From the NCBI GenBank assembly GCA_003439945.1, contig QVRM01005422.1, positions 1-64,000 on the forward strand: 64,000 nt of DNA. Direction: 5' to 3'. Every line of letters starts with the position of its first letter. The first letter of the stretch is position 1. A program made the translations under genes and the position numbers. The DNA comes from Dermanyssus gallinae (taxonomy: Eukaryota; Arthropoda; Arachnida; Mesostigmata; Dermanyssidae). The notes under the pieces were generated by a model. It did no database searches. It was not told the origin of the DNA and worked only from the letters and a program-made list of their open reading frames with translations. Positions 45,990 to 57,571 of the stretch are shown piece after piece.

Positions 45990-46305
45990 ACGAACTAAAA
46001 TAACGCTTGGAATGATTTAACTTGACCCTAGAACTTTCGCCTAAAATGCTTCGTTACAAACATTCAAACTGCACGTGTTTTAGCATATACAAGGAGTGGT
46101 GTGGAAAGATGATAGGAAATAACGAAAGCGGAATGGCTTTGTGAGGCAGAGTGGCAACCTTGTGGATAAGTAGATACGCCGGCAGTCTGGGTCCTCTGCA
46201 TGTCGCATCAGCTTCATCACTCGCCCATTCGCTGGTCGCCTGAAGAGCGACATAGCGGCTTGGGGTTGGAGACGTGCCTGTCAAACACCATAGTAATGTA
46301 GTTTT
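45990..46305. other. intergenic DNA, nothing recognised
   Basis: An open frame on the minus strand (46284-46054) shows no domain. Confidence 0.5.
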
Positions 46306-46756
46306 GTGAAGCTGGTCGTGTCTGACATGATGAACGAGCTTTGGTCGTTCTTCTGTGCCCCCCTGGAATACATGAACAACTTCTCATACTTCGGCTTGTA
46401 CCTTTTACAGCCTTCGAAAACTTGCTTTACAGATCACCGTAGTCGAAGGGTTGAGAAAAATAGCTTTATTAAACACTTGGGATCGAGCCCCTAAGTGGAG
46501 CAGGGGGCTCTACCCATTGTTCCGCAATCGGCTAGAATCCCTTTTGGCTGATACGATGCTTTTTGTCGAATATGTGCTAAAGCAGTTTGATCTTTTGGAG
46601 ACTCCGGCCTACCGGAAATTTGAGATGAGAAGAGAGGGAAATTATGAGAAATCAGTGGAGATCGAACCCGACTCTTTCAGAACAGTGCGACGTAAGCGCA
46701 TGCAAGAAAGAAAGTGCATAGAAAAATCGATACGTCGCTATGCGTTATTGCTGTAA
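46306..46756 (+). pseudogene. LINE L-B fragment (RT end and thumb)
   Basis: The plus-strand frame reads LEYMNNFSYFGLYL, then TCFTDHRSRRV. After a frameshift near 46480 it continues RNRLESLLADTMLFVEYVLK, QFDLLETPAYRKFEM and VEIEPDSF. These align with LEYVNNFPYLGL, RNRLVYLLAGTPLFIEDLQ and DVDPDFF of the copy at 5427-6930. It is truncated on both sides. Confidence 0.75.
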
Positions 46757-47229
46757 ACGGATTTTGCAATGTCTTATACACCTTCAAAAATTTCAACTAA
46801 TCGTAACCTCCACCCCCCTATTTTAACTTGGAGGTATACCATTTAGCCCTACTAAAATGCAATATGATGTGAAAAGCAATGCGGGCGACATCACGCACAA
46901 GTATTATATATTGCAGTTGTAATTTGAAATTCAAATGTGTGAATTCTTTAAATATATCCGACATGGATGATAAGAATGACGAACGTGTATAGATACTTAA
47001 ACAATAAATGTGAGCTAGATATTTGCATATAATAATAAAAAGGCTTATTATTATATTTATTTAATTTGATGTGCTCATGTGCTACATGTTTCTTGAGAAC
47101 ATGGTGCTATCCGTTTTTCTATAGTGTTCCTTTTTTTAATAATCTGGCGGGGCCAGTAGACCAGCTTGACCAAATGTTTATATACATATATATATTTTTT
47201 ATTTTTCCGTAAGGCTAATGCCCGTGTAC
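46757..47229. other. intergenic AT-rich DNA, nothing recognised
   Basis: No coding, RNA or repeat feature was identified. Confidence 0.5.
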
Positions 47230-47390
47230 GTTTTTTTCATGTCATAGCTAATTTTTAATCCACTCCGGCATTTACCTTGTCTAAATTGGAAACCATGCAA
47301 ACCAATCTAAGAGTGGCCGGTCTGGGTCTCGAACCCAGTCTTCCGGAATGCAAGGCAAAGGCTTTTGCAACTAAGCCATCTTGCTCGTTT
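47230..47390 (-). repeat. tRNA-derived SINE, copy 2
   Basis: On the minus strand: A box in ATGGCTTAGTTGCAAAAGC (about 47357-47376) and B box CTGGGTTCGAGACCCAG (about 47322-47338). A body shared with 23405-23543 ('aaattgg.aaccatg.aaaccaat.taggag' on plus) and an A/T-rich tail at the left follow. Pol III transcription is inferred from the boxes. Confidence 0.8.
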
Positions 47391-47415
47391 TTTTTATATA
47401 TATATATAATTAATC

Positions 47416-47459
<44 letters not shown>

Positions 47460-47461
47460 AT

Positions 47462-47527
<66 letters not shown>

Positions 47528-47540
47528 TATATAATTAATC

Positions 47541-47619
<79 letters not shown>

Positions 47620-47692
47620 TCTAATTACATCTCGCTGTAACACTTAAATGTCATTTTAATAAATATAAATTATATATATATATATATATATA
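47391..47692. repeat. (TA)n arrays with TAATTAATC interruptions
   Basis: Several long TA runs separated by 'attaatctaatta'-like spacers, ending at the left terminus of the foldback element. Confidence 0.95.
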
Positions 47693-48771
47693 CAGGGTCA
47701 TTCATATCAGTATGTACTTATTTCGAGGTTTGGTAGAACTTAGCAAGGAAATATTTTTCCCAATGGAGGGAGGACGCGGAAACGTCTTGTTTAGGAGAGA
47801 GAGTGAATTTTATAAAAGTAGTTAATTTACCTTTTCTTCTCCTACATAGTTGTGCAAAATCTACGTTTGCGAGAGAACCAGTCAACGCGTGAAGGAACCA
47901 ATCATATCGGCATGTTCAGGAGAAAATTCTGCAATGTTGTTATGTCTTACGTTAACGCTTTTCGTAAAAAAATCGCAATTTCATTACGACAAAAATGTGT
48001 GTCTTAAAGACAGTCTCGCGCAATAGCAAATTTAATGCCCACCATTTTCGTACCAAAATGATGGTGTTGCGTTACGTAGTTGTCAAGTAACTAAGCTTTT
48101 TTGATAGCCATATCAAAACCGAACACATGCATACTTGCATAGTGTTTATGAGAAAATTAGGTACACATTTTGAAGTTTGGTAGAACTCGGCAAGAGAATT
48201 ATTTTTCCTAGTGGAAGGAGGGGGCGGAATCGTCTTGGCAAAATGTTACGGTTCTGAACGTGAAAACTTGCACGTAAAACATAACAACTATGACTGTCAA
48301 AAAACTTAGTTACTTGACAACTACGTAACGGAGCACCATCACCTTAGTACGAAAATTGTGGGTATTACGTTTTCTAGTGCGTGATAGTGGTCTTTTGAAC
48401 GTACATATTTGGTCAAAATGGAAAAAAATTATAATTTTTCACGAAAAGGCGTTAACGTAACATATCAACTTTCTATGAATTTCCTCTATATGGCTATTCG
48501 CTTTTCGCTACGCAAGCTAATGAAGTATCCTTCGTTGTGTGTTCCTCCGAATATGCTAATATGATTGGTTCCTTCATGCGTTGACTGGTTCTCCCGCAAA
48601 CGTAGATTTCGCACAACTATGCAGGAAGAAACAGGTAGAATAACCACTTATACGAACTTCACTCTCTCTTCTAAACAAAACGTTTCATCGTCCTCCCTCC
48701 ATTGAGAAAAAAAAATTCTTGACGAGTTCTACTAAACCTCGAAATAAGTACATAACAATATGAATGATCCT
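47693..48771. mobile_element. foldback DNA element, family 1, copy 2
   Basis: Left end CAGGGTCATTCATATCAG, right end ATGAATGATCCT (one mismatch). It has the same inverted blocks as 2383-3523, including 'acgtaacg.agcaccatcac' near the middle on both arms. There is no transposase. (TA)n flanks both ends. Confidence 0.85.
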
Positions 48772-48959
48772 ATATATATATACCAAAAACGTCATCACCT
48801 ATTCACATCACATTTGATATTAGGCATCTTTTGTACTCACAATAGTAGAGTCGTAACAAAAATGATTACACTTTTCCGAAGATATTTAATTGCACCATGC
48901 AAAGCCTCAAACATTAATACTAAGTTACAAGCTTGCACACAAACTTCCTCGCGCCATTT

Positions 48960-51230
48960 ATCACATTAGGGTGACCAAAGAGGCGGCTGGGAGGGCTCGG
49001 CGAAAGGCTCGAATAGGTAACGAAGGAGGCATTAGTAGACCTCCGAGAGAAGCATGAAGCTCTGCATAAGCACGATGGGCTCAAGTGAAAGCTGCAGAAG
49101 GTGACCGAGGATAGGCTGAGAGAGGCTCGGGAAGATAACAAGTTGTTATTAGGGGGCGAGTGGCCGAGACAGGTAATCCGACATGTCAAAGTTACGGCCG
49201 TGGACCTGACGACTCAGGGAGGGTGCGAGTAATTAGGGCAATTAAATGTTCGGACGCAGACCAGGCGGCTCTAGAAGGGCTGTCTCAGCAGCTCGCCTCG
49301 ACTAGGGCAGTTGCAAACGTGCAGGCAGAGACCGCGGCGTTTCTGAGGAGCTACTGAGGGCGGAGACTAATCTCATAGCGACCCTGCGGTATCTGGTAGT
49401 AGATGTCGTGCCCTTCGACAATGATGTCGGGAAGCAAACCCTTAAAGCACTCTTCACGCTTGTTGTATACGCAGTCACCGAGTGGCAGGGAGTCACTCCT
49501 CCTGTACGCCACGCCGACACGTCGTTGCTCTTTAGAGCCTAAAGGTATGTTACAGAGTTGTGAAACATGCAGGTACCCTAGAAGTTGGTGCAAGGGATGG
49601 TAAGGGAGGAGGGTGCAAGATTTGCCTGATGAAGGTGGAGCAAAGCACAAAGGCTATGCTTTCAGGCAAATACCCTCGAGGAGATACACAGCGGCGTTAA
49701 AACCCAAACAGACCAGAAAAGGGCAGAAAAGTCACGGTTCGAGAAGTCAGAAAAGAGACGGCCATCAAGGCCAGCCTTCGGCGACCTTGCGAAGACTTCA
49801 CCCGTCTCGTCAGAGACTGCTCACCACTGACTCCGAAGTGCTTAAGGTGTGCGCCACCAAGGTTAATCGAGCAAACAGCATGGGACCCGAAAAGCCAACG
49901 AAAACACAGCAAGAAAAGACAGGTGAGAAAAAAACAGCTACAGAAAGACTGAGATGTCAGCGACACAATGAGTGCTGGAAGCCGTAGAACGACGACAAAA
50001 AATTGCGATGGCTTGCCGTTATCCCGGCGGAGGTTGGCCTTGGAGGCTGGCTAGTGTAGAAAAAAAAAACAAAAGGCGCAGTGATCATGTGCGTGATTCG
50101 CGTAAACCTGAACTGCTATTAGCTGTGCTTATATATATGCGACTCCTCTATGTCGTGCACATTAAGCTGTGCACGACATGTCGCACATGACCAGAATAGG
50201 CACGCGCAGCGACCAAGTAGCATTTAAGGAGCGGAATATAGCGGTATAGTGGACAGGCGGCGCGCAGGAACACAGTGTGCCAGAGAAATGAAGGGGAATG
50301 ACTTCACGTGGGTGGGGGTGAGAGCGGTTGCGGTCATAAACACTTGCTACTTCTCACCAAACAGGAGTCTGAGAATATCTGATGCAGGTGTTCTGCATAA
50401 CTCTCACTATAATTGACAAAGTCGCCCCGCAGGTCAACACTTTGAGGGTGTAGAGCGTTGAGGAGATGATGAGTGATCATACAGTTATTTTATTCTCAGA
50501 GGAATGGGGCTCCGGTCGAACCGACGGTGGCATGTGTGACTCCCAGACAAGAGGAAGCTGTAAGAGGTTCTACACAAACAGCATAAATGTGGGTGAGGAG
50601 TTGATTGAGCAGAAATTAGTCCAGGGACTCGGCTTCGCCCACCGCGAGCCAACCAATACATAATCGTGCTCGCTCCTGAATACACTAGAAGAGCCCGTCG
50701 GGGCAAAACTAACAGCGTATTGGCGGGGGCTTTAACGAGAGCAAGAAATAAATTCATAGATTCGGTAGAGGTGGGCTCATGGAGCCTGCATTATTCGTGA
50801 ATTTGAATAAGGCGCACCTGGCCTGCTACTGGAAGTCATCAGAGACGTCGTGGCAGATTTTTTCTCACACCACCCACTAACGGGCAAACCCCGAGTAAGT
50901 TCCTGAAGTAACGCTCAAGAAGGTAGGACAGGTCGGGTCCTTTCGGACGCTCAGTGCAGCTTCAGATGAAGCCAGACCAGTCTGGGTGCACTGAAGTGAG
51001 TTCTGTAGCGGGCACTGAAATAAACTTTTCGGTCGCGGAAAACAGGAAGCCTCGTTCCGCTCATCCTGTTGCATGTGCAAATTGCGTTCAACACAGCAAG
51101 CTGGGGGTTATTATGGTGGCCCTAGAGGGGAAAGGCATACCGCCATTCATGCGGAGGATAATTCGTTGTACCTCAGCGAAAAATACCCTAAAACGGAGGA
51201 CATGACATACAATGTGCCCTCGGAGTAGCC
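48960..51230 (+). pseudogene. R1-like LINE, decayed, plus strand
   Basis: 49160-49650 has helical frames and a possible ORF1-like C..C stretch (GCKICLMKVEQS) in broken register, and 49613-49987 is Lys/Arg/Gln-rich. RT traces lie at 51040-51180: LVPLILLHVQIAFNTASW aligns with motif A of the copy at 29157 (VLLILLDVKNAFNTMNW), though the catalytic Asp has become His. EGKGIPPFMRRII follows. The sequence stops before YADD. It carries many stop codons. Confidence 0.5.
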
Positions 51231-51499
51231 AGACGATATGGAGGCCTGTCGCTTTTTATTTGAACATATGTTTTAACATTTTTTCAAAACATTTTGAGAT
51301 CAGGAATGACCAAGCAGGGCCACGCTTCTAGTACCTCCGATGGCGATCGACTCATTTCTTGTCGTCACTTCTAAAGCCTTTGTTTCCCGACTGCCGCTTT
51401 CTTGCACCTACCTAATCCGTTCTTTAAGCTGCATAGACCACGAAATGGGCCTGAGTAGGCACTGATGATTTTTATCGTTAGCCCCCGCTGTGTTTTCAG

Positions 51500-52150
51500 A
51501 AGTTTTTTCCAGCTTATTTAAGAGCGGCATAAAGCACGGTGGAGCTTGCTACGTAGGTAAGAAGTCTTCTTTTGCCTCCTGTCGCTTACCATTCAGTTCT
51601 TAACTATGTCAATGGCATGCTGATATCGCCCCTAAGATAAGTCTGAATTTTGCGCAGTGACCTGGATTATTAGGTCGTCGGCGTACGCTATTGTCTAAAC
51701 ATATTTTTTGTGAAGGGACGCGTGCTGTCATATCGAGCTCTTTGCCCCCGTTAACGACCATCCGGCTGCTTAGATAAATGCCACGATTCTCTGCGAGGTA
51801 CCGAGAGACATTCTTCCCGGTCACGATATCCAGGATAATTCACCAGGTCAGTGAGTCAAAGGCGTTGAGGGCGTCCAGAAGAACTGGCTCGATAGCTTGC
51901 GTGTATATCCGTCGTGCTGCGTTGCTCGCCTCTCTGAGGTTTTATCAGGTCAGCCTGCCATCCCATTCGACGACTGTCTTCCTGATGCTGGGTAGCGGAG
52001 AGCTTCTGGGTAATACCCCACCGTATTTGTATTCTATATAGTTGTGTTCGCTTAAGGGGTCTTCTTCTAGGACCCTAACGTTCATTTTTTTCACAGCATT
52101 CTCGCCACCAAATGTTATATTGATGGACAAGGACTAGTCTTATTGTTGGA
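51500..52150 (-). pseudogene. R1-like LINE fragment: endonuclease end and RT palm
   Basis: 52130-51945 has SINITFGGENAVKK and VRVLEEDPLSEHNYI, matching the end of an R1 endonuclease (WRVLEEESLSDH). Then, past a deletion of the RT N-terminus, come DALNAFDSLTW and a decayed RT with TIAYADDLIIQV near 51690-51660. It converges with the plus-strand R1 remnant to its left. Confidence 0.6.
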
Positions 52151-52400
52151 ACGTGGGCCGAGGGCCGTCATTTAAAAGGGCCATGCTCAACTGAGCTAAC
52201 CATTTACCAACTTCCGACCTCTGCCGTTTGAATTTCGGCTTTTCTTTTTCACTGCAACCGCTGTAGCGCGATTTCCAATGTGGATGACTTTATTTCTTGC
52301 CGCACATCGCCTGAACTCTTGCCGTCGCATGTTTGGCGATATGTAGCGGTTATATACTGACAGTCTTAAATTAACTTCCGAATCCTAGGGCCTTAGTGGG

Positions 52401-52662
52401 TGTTGCCAACGGAACCGTAGAATGAAGACAGACGAAAATGCGCGGGTTCTTACACTCACTGATTCTTATTTATTATATTTCACCACACGCCAGAGAGCGA
52501 TACGGCAGCGCCGTCTCTCTTCGTATTATTATTATTGTTGTTGTTGCCTAGCTAGCTCACTCAATGTCCCGGCGGTTAGCGCGAAGCTGTTTCCACCGCC
52601 GGAACTCACAAGATCACACACTTGACACCGCCGCTACACTACCGCTAACAATCACTCAACTC

Positions 52663-52743
<81 letters not shown>

Positions 52744-52745
52744 GT

Positions 52746-52834
<89 letters not shown>

Positions 52835-53221
52835 TATTATATAATCTAAATCTGCCTGCTCCTGCTAGCCACGATCACTTACCACCCTAGGGCACTATCC
52901 ACTACCACGCTCACGCCGTTGTCGCCTGCCACGCCGTCGGACGTCCGGTCGCCGCCGGACTAAGGGTTTGCAGAGTGCGCGTTACGCCAACGCTCGAGGT
53001 AGCAAGAGAATGACAAATGGCGCGCACCCCCTTTTATACGGCCAGTGCACGAACGTGCAGTGGCGGGTTGTGACCAACAGTGCCGTGGTGGGTTGTGGCC
53101 GACAATGCCGCGGCGGGTTGTGGCCGGCAGTGCTGTAACGGGTTGTGGCCAACAGGCAGAGATCATCATCATCATGGCGCGCTAATACAAACTTCTATTC
53201 GCGGCCATCCAATATGCAACA
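52401..53221 (-). repeat. LTR1 (left, 3' LTR) with (TA)n expansion
   Basis: 821 bp. It differs from LTR2 and LTR3 by a large TA expansion (52666-52846) and by several single-base differences in its left half. Its right half has a four-copy ~25-bp minisatellite (unit 'gcgggttgtggccgacagtgccg'-like) shared with LTR2. Confidence 0.92.
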
Positions 53222-53653
53222 GCCCTTCCCCTTTTTGAGGGCGGCGGTAGCCCCTTAAAAAATACCTATGTTGCATTGATTGTTTAACATTTATTGTGTG
53301 GCATTCTGCGAGATCAACTTTGGCTCACAACAATTTCGCCAACAGGCGTTCAGCTCTCTTGACGTAGCGGTCCCCACCGAGGTGCACCGGGTAGGCACGC
53401 TTCACGCCATTCTTGGTCGCCAGGGCTTCTCCACACGACCTAGGCGCCAAAATGCCCGTGGCACTCCTTCTTCCAGTAGAACTACGACGGCGCCCGCGGC
53501 GAACGGCTCAACATGGGGTCTCCCCGCCGCTGCAGAGCCATCGTCAGGACCAGCAGATCCTCGGCGCGCCATCGCATTCAAAATAAGCTGCTTCGATCGC
53601 GGCGCATGTGACTATCGCGACCCAACTCTACGTTCCACCTCCTCGCGACACGT

Positions 53654-54680
53654 TCATGACCATTTTTGTCTTGAAATGATCAGCCCGAGAGAAACTTCTG
53701 CCAGGCCCTCGTCTTCGGGCGGCTCGACACGAGAAGTGCTCGCGACGTCCTCCCCCGAGCACGGCTGCCGGGCCTCACGCAGCAGGTGCTGCTTCGCCCA
53801 CGTGAGCTCTTCCGCCGTAAGTCGACCACTCACATCCTGCCGTTGGAACCACCTTCCAGCCTGGGCGACGGTGGCGACGATTCGAGTCAGTTTGCGCAAG
53901 ATTGAACACCCCGCTGGGTCTATTAGCGGGGGTTCACACGTTGCAACAAACACCCGACTCTCTGGAAGCTCGTCGTAGCCCTGCCCCGGCTGGAAGGCGG
54001 GGTACTGCGTCGACGGCTTCTTCAGGAACTCCGCGTCCTTGGTTACGTGATGCACGACTAACCTTGTTGCAACCACTTCGTTCCCTTTCGTGGATGAAGA
54101 CTCGGATGGCGTCACTGGATGGATGGAAGAACTCTCGACCACCGTTGAACTTCTTAACTTGACAACGGGGAGCGCCGCCCCGCCCGTTGCGTTGATTTCT
54201 TCAAACGCGATTAGCCGATTTATACTCCGGTCTAGCGCTGAACTTGCTTCTTGACCACCGGGGCCAACGCGCTCCGGCAGTCTCGTCGATAACGATGCTC
54301 TTGGTTCTGCCCATCGTGGAGACATGTCCGGGGCGCTCGACGGCATGGCGGCGGCTAGGGTGCTACGTCGTTTGTAGACCATTAGACTACCTTGGATTTG
54401 GCACAACGTATCTACGTATTCGGAGGATCTACCTGTTTCTAGATCTATTTGCTCATCGCTGAGCGTGCTGGCCACTTCGACCACAAAGCGCTCGTCTAAT
54501 TCATGTAACCTTTGTTCGAGCTCCTCCGCTCTCAGCAGCCAGCCGTTAACACGGTCCTCATTCCACTGCGTGAACCGCGGAGGCTCCTGGCTTTCATAAC
54601 AAAACGACACTACGGTGGCGTCCAGTTTTGACACCGCCGCATACACTGAACGCCGAAGCGCCATCACACGACTGTCTGTT
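53654..54680 (-). CDS. gag-like ORF, copy 1 of the tandem array
   Basis: The frame is open through the PBS, but the likely start is the Met of MAETDSRVMALRRSVY (about 54688). The protein (~345 residues) is helical and charged, with RFTQWNEDRVNGWLLRAEEL, VDTLCQIQGSLMVYKRR, a Ser/Thr/Val-rich linker, and AELTWAKQHLLREAR near the end. No CCHC knuckle, protease or RT follows. I classify it as gag by position (right after LTR and PBS), not by a recognised domain. Confidence 0.6.
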
Positions 54681-54740
54681 TCAGCCATCCTGGCTGTCGC
54701 TACGATCACTTCTACGTCCGGGCGTTTGCTATACGTCGTG

Positions 54741-54758
54741 CCCCACGTTGGGCGCCAA
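54741..54758 (-). promoter_or_regulatory. primer-binding site next to LTR2
   Basis: Minus-strand TGGCGCCCAACGTGGGGC starts three bases from the LTR2 boundary. An identical site lies beside LTR3 at about 56939-56956. Confidence 0.85.
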
Positions 54759-54760
54759 TA

Positions 54761-55418
54761 TGTTGCCAACGGAACCGTAGAATTAAGACAGACGAAAATG
54801 CGCAGGTTCTTACACTCACGGATTCTTATTTATTACATTTCACCACACGCCAGAGAGCGATACGGCAGCGCCGTCTCTCTTCGTATTATTATTATTGTTG
54901 TTGTTGCCTAGCTAGCTCACACAATGTCCCGGCGGTTAGCGCGAAGCTGTTTCCACCGCCGGAACTCACAAGATCACACACTTGACACCGCCGCTACACT
55001 ACCGCTAACAATCACTCAACTAACAATATATATGTATATATATAAATCTGCCTGCTCCTGCTAGCCACGATCACTCACCACTCTAGGGCACTATCACTGC
55101 CACGCTCACGTCGTTGTCGCTGCCACGCCGTCGGACGTCCCGGTCGCCGCCGGACTAAGGGTTTGCAGAGTGCGCGTTACGCCGAACGCTCGAGGTAGCA
55201 AGAGAATGACAAAATGGCGCGCACCCCCTTTTATACGGCCAGTGCACGAACGTGCAGTGGCGGGTTGTGACCAACAGTGCCGTGGTGGGTTGTGGCCGAC
55301 AATGCCGCGGCGGGTTGTGGCCGGCAGTGCTGTAACGGGTTGTGGCCAACAGGCAGAGATCATCATCATCATGGCGCGCTAGTACAAACTTCTATTCGCG
55401 GCCATCCAATATGCAACA
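54761..55418 (-). repeat. LTR2 (middle), chimera of LTR3-like and LTR1-like halves
   Basis: 658 bp. The left part matches LTR3 (agaattaagac, cgcaggttc, ctcacacaatg, short TA tract, gccgaacgctcg). From about 55215-55240 rightwards it matches LTR1 (ccagtgcacgaacgtgcagtgg and the four-unit minisatellite). Confidence 0.92.
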
Positions 55419-55824
55419 GCCCTTCCCCTTTTTGAGGGCGGCGGTAGCCCCTTAAAAAATACCTATGTTGCATTGATTGTTTAACATTTATTGTGTGGCA
55501 TTCTGCGAGATCAACTTTGGCTCACAACAATTTCGCCAACAGGCGTTCAGCTCTTTTGACGTAGCGGTCCCCACCGAGGTGCACCGGGTAGGCACGCTTC
55601 ACGCCATTCTTGGTCGCCAGGGCTTCTCCACACGACCTAGACGCCAAAATGCCCGTGGCACTCCTTCTTCCAGTAGAACTACGACGGCGCCCGCGGCGAC
55701 CGGCTCGACATGGGGTCTCCCCGCCGCTGCAGAGCCATCGTCAGGACCAGCAGATCCTCGGCGCGCCATCGCATTCAAAATAAGCTGCTTCGATCGCGGC
55801 GCATGTGACTATCGCGACCCAACT

Positions 55825-56878
55825 CTACGTTCCACCTCCTCGCGACACGTTCATGACCATTTTTGTCTTGAAATGCTTTAGCCCGAGAGAAACTTCTGCC
55901 AGGCCCTCGTCTTCGGGCGGCTCGACACGAGAAGTGCTCGCGACGTCCTCCCCCGAGCACGGCTGCCGGGCCTCACGCAGCAGGTGCTGCTTCGCCCACG
56001 TGAGCTCTTCCGCCGTGAGTCGACCACTCACATCCTGCCGTTGGAACCACCTTCCAGCCTGGGCGACGGTGGCGACGATTCGAGTCAGTTTGCGCAAGAT
56101 TGAACACCCCGCTGGGTCTATTAGCGGGGGTTCACACGTTGCAACAAACACCCGACTCTCTGGAAGCTCGTCGTAGCCCTGCCCCGGCTGGAAGGCGGGG
56201 TACTGCGTCGACGGCTTCTTCAGGAACTCCGCGTCCTTGGTTACGTGATGCACGACTAACCTTGTTGCAACCACTTCGTTCCCTTTCGTGGATGAAGACT
56301 CGGATGGCGTCACTGGATGGATGGAAGAACTCTCGACCACCGTTGAACTTCTTAACTTGACAACGGGGAGCGCCGCTCCGCCCGTTGCGTTGATTTCTTC
56401 AAACGCGATTAGCCGATTTATACTCCGGTCTAGCGCTGAACTTGCTTCTTGACCACCGGGGCCAACGCGCTCCGGCAGTCTCGTCGATAACGATGCTCTT
56501 GCCTCTTCCCATCGTGGAGACATGTCCGGGGCGCTCGACGGCATGGCGGCGGCTAGGGTGCTACGTCGTTTGTAGACCATTAGACTACCTTGGATTTGGC
56601 ACAACGTATCTACGTATTCGGAAGATCTACCTGTTTCTAGATCTATTTGCTCATCGCTGAGCGTGCTGGCCACTTCGACCACAAAGCGCTCGTCTAATTC
56701 ATGTAACCTTTGTTCGAGCTCCTCCGCTCTCAGCAGCCAGCCGTTAACACGGTCCTCATTCCACTGCGTGAACCGCGGAGGCTCCTGGCTTTCATAACAA
56801 AACGACACTACGGTGGCGTCCAGTTTTGACACCGCCGCATACACTGAACGCCGAAGCGCCATCACACGACTGTCTGTT
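55825..56878 (-). CDS. gag-like ORF, copy 2 of the tandem array
   Basis: Nearly identical to copy 1; start Met of MAETDSRVMALRRSVY at about 56886. Differences include EEARASL for AEPRASL and a small indel near 55878 (copy 1: 53680) that changes the C-terminal residues to GLKHFKTKMV. Both copies remain open, so duplication is recent relative to decay of neighbouring elements. Confidence 0.6.
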
Positions 56879-56958
56879 TCAGCCATCCTGGCTGTCGCTA
56901 CGATCACTTCTACGTCCGGGCGTTTGCTACACGTCGTGCCCCACGTTGGGCGCCAATA

Positions 56959-57566
56959 TGTTGCCAACGGAACCGTATAATTAAGACAGACGAAAATGCG
57001 CAGGTTCTTACACTCACGGATTCTTATTTATTACATTTCACCACACGCCAGAGAGCGATACGGCAGCGCCGTCTCTCTTCGTATTATTATTATTGTTGTT
57101 GTTGCCTAGCTAGCTCACACAATGTCCCGGCGGTTAGCGCGAAGCTGTTTCCACCGCCGGAACTCACAAGATCACACACTTGACACCGCCGCTACACTAC
57201 CGCTAACAATCACTCAACTAACAATATATATGTATATATATAAATCTGCCTGCTCCTGCTAGCCACGATCACTCACCACTCTAGGGCACTATCACTGCCA
57301 CGCTCACGCCGTTGTCGCTGCCACGCCGTCGGACGTCCCGGTCGCCGCCGGACTAAGGGTTTGCAGAGTGCGCGTTACGCCGAACGCTCGAGGTAGCAAG
57401 AGGATGACAAAATGGCGCGCACCCCCTTTTATACGGCCGGCAACGTACCCTGCAGTGGCAGGTTGTGACCAACAGTTCCGTGGCGGGTTGTGGCCGACAG
57501 GCAGAGATCATCATCATCATGGCGCGCTAATACAAACTTCTATTCGCGGCCATCCAATATGCAACC
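56959..57566 (-). repeat. LTR3 (right, 5' LTR) with two-unit minisatellite
   Basis: 608 bp. Left part as LTR2, but the right part has 'ccggcaacgtaccctgcagtgg' and only two of the ~25-bp units. The terminal base is C instead of A. Confidence 0.9.
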
Positions 57567-57571
57567 GTGGG

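Larger units (their letters stand above)
52401..57566 (-). mobile_element. tandem LTR-gag-LTR-gag-LTR array with a single TSD
   Basis: Three LTRs (52401-53221, 54761-55418, 56959-57566) alternate with two nearly identical internal regions (53222-54760, 55419-56958). The whole array is flanked by GTGGG (52396-52400 and 57567-57571). Orientation is minus: a PBS (TGGCGCCCAACGTGGGGC) lies beside LTR2 and LTR3, and a polypurine run (minus strand 'aaaaaggggaaggg') lies beside LTR1 and LTR2. Internal regions hold only gag, so the element is non-autonomous. The last LTR3 base is C where TG...CA needs A. Confidence 0.93.

Noticed and set aside
47322..47376. Possible true tRNA gene
   Set aside because: A and B boxes are present, but the sequence does not fold into a full cloverleaf with a matched acceptor stem, and the flanking body is shared with 23405-23543, so it is a SINE.
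53280..53978. Plus-strand open frame of 232 codons (and its twin at 55477-55881)
   Set aside because: It lies antisense to the gag-like ORF and the element's 3' region. It has no start context or domain; shadow of GC-rich coding DNA on the other strand.
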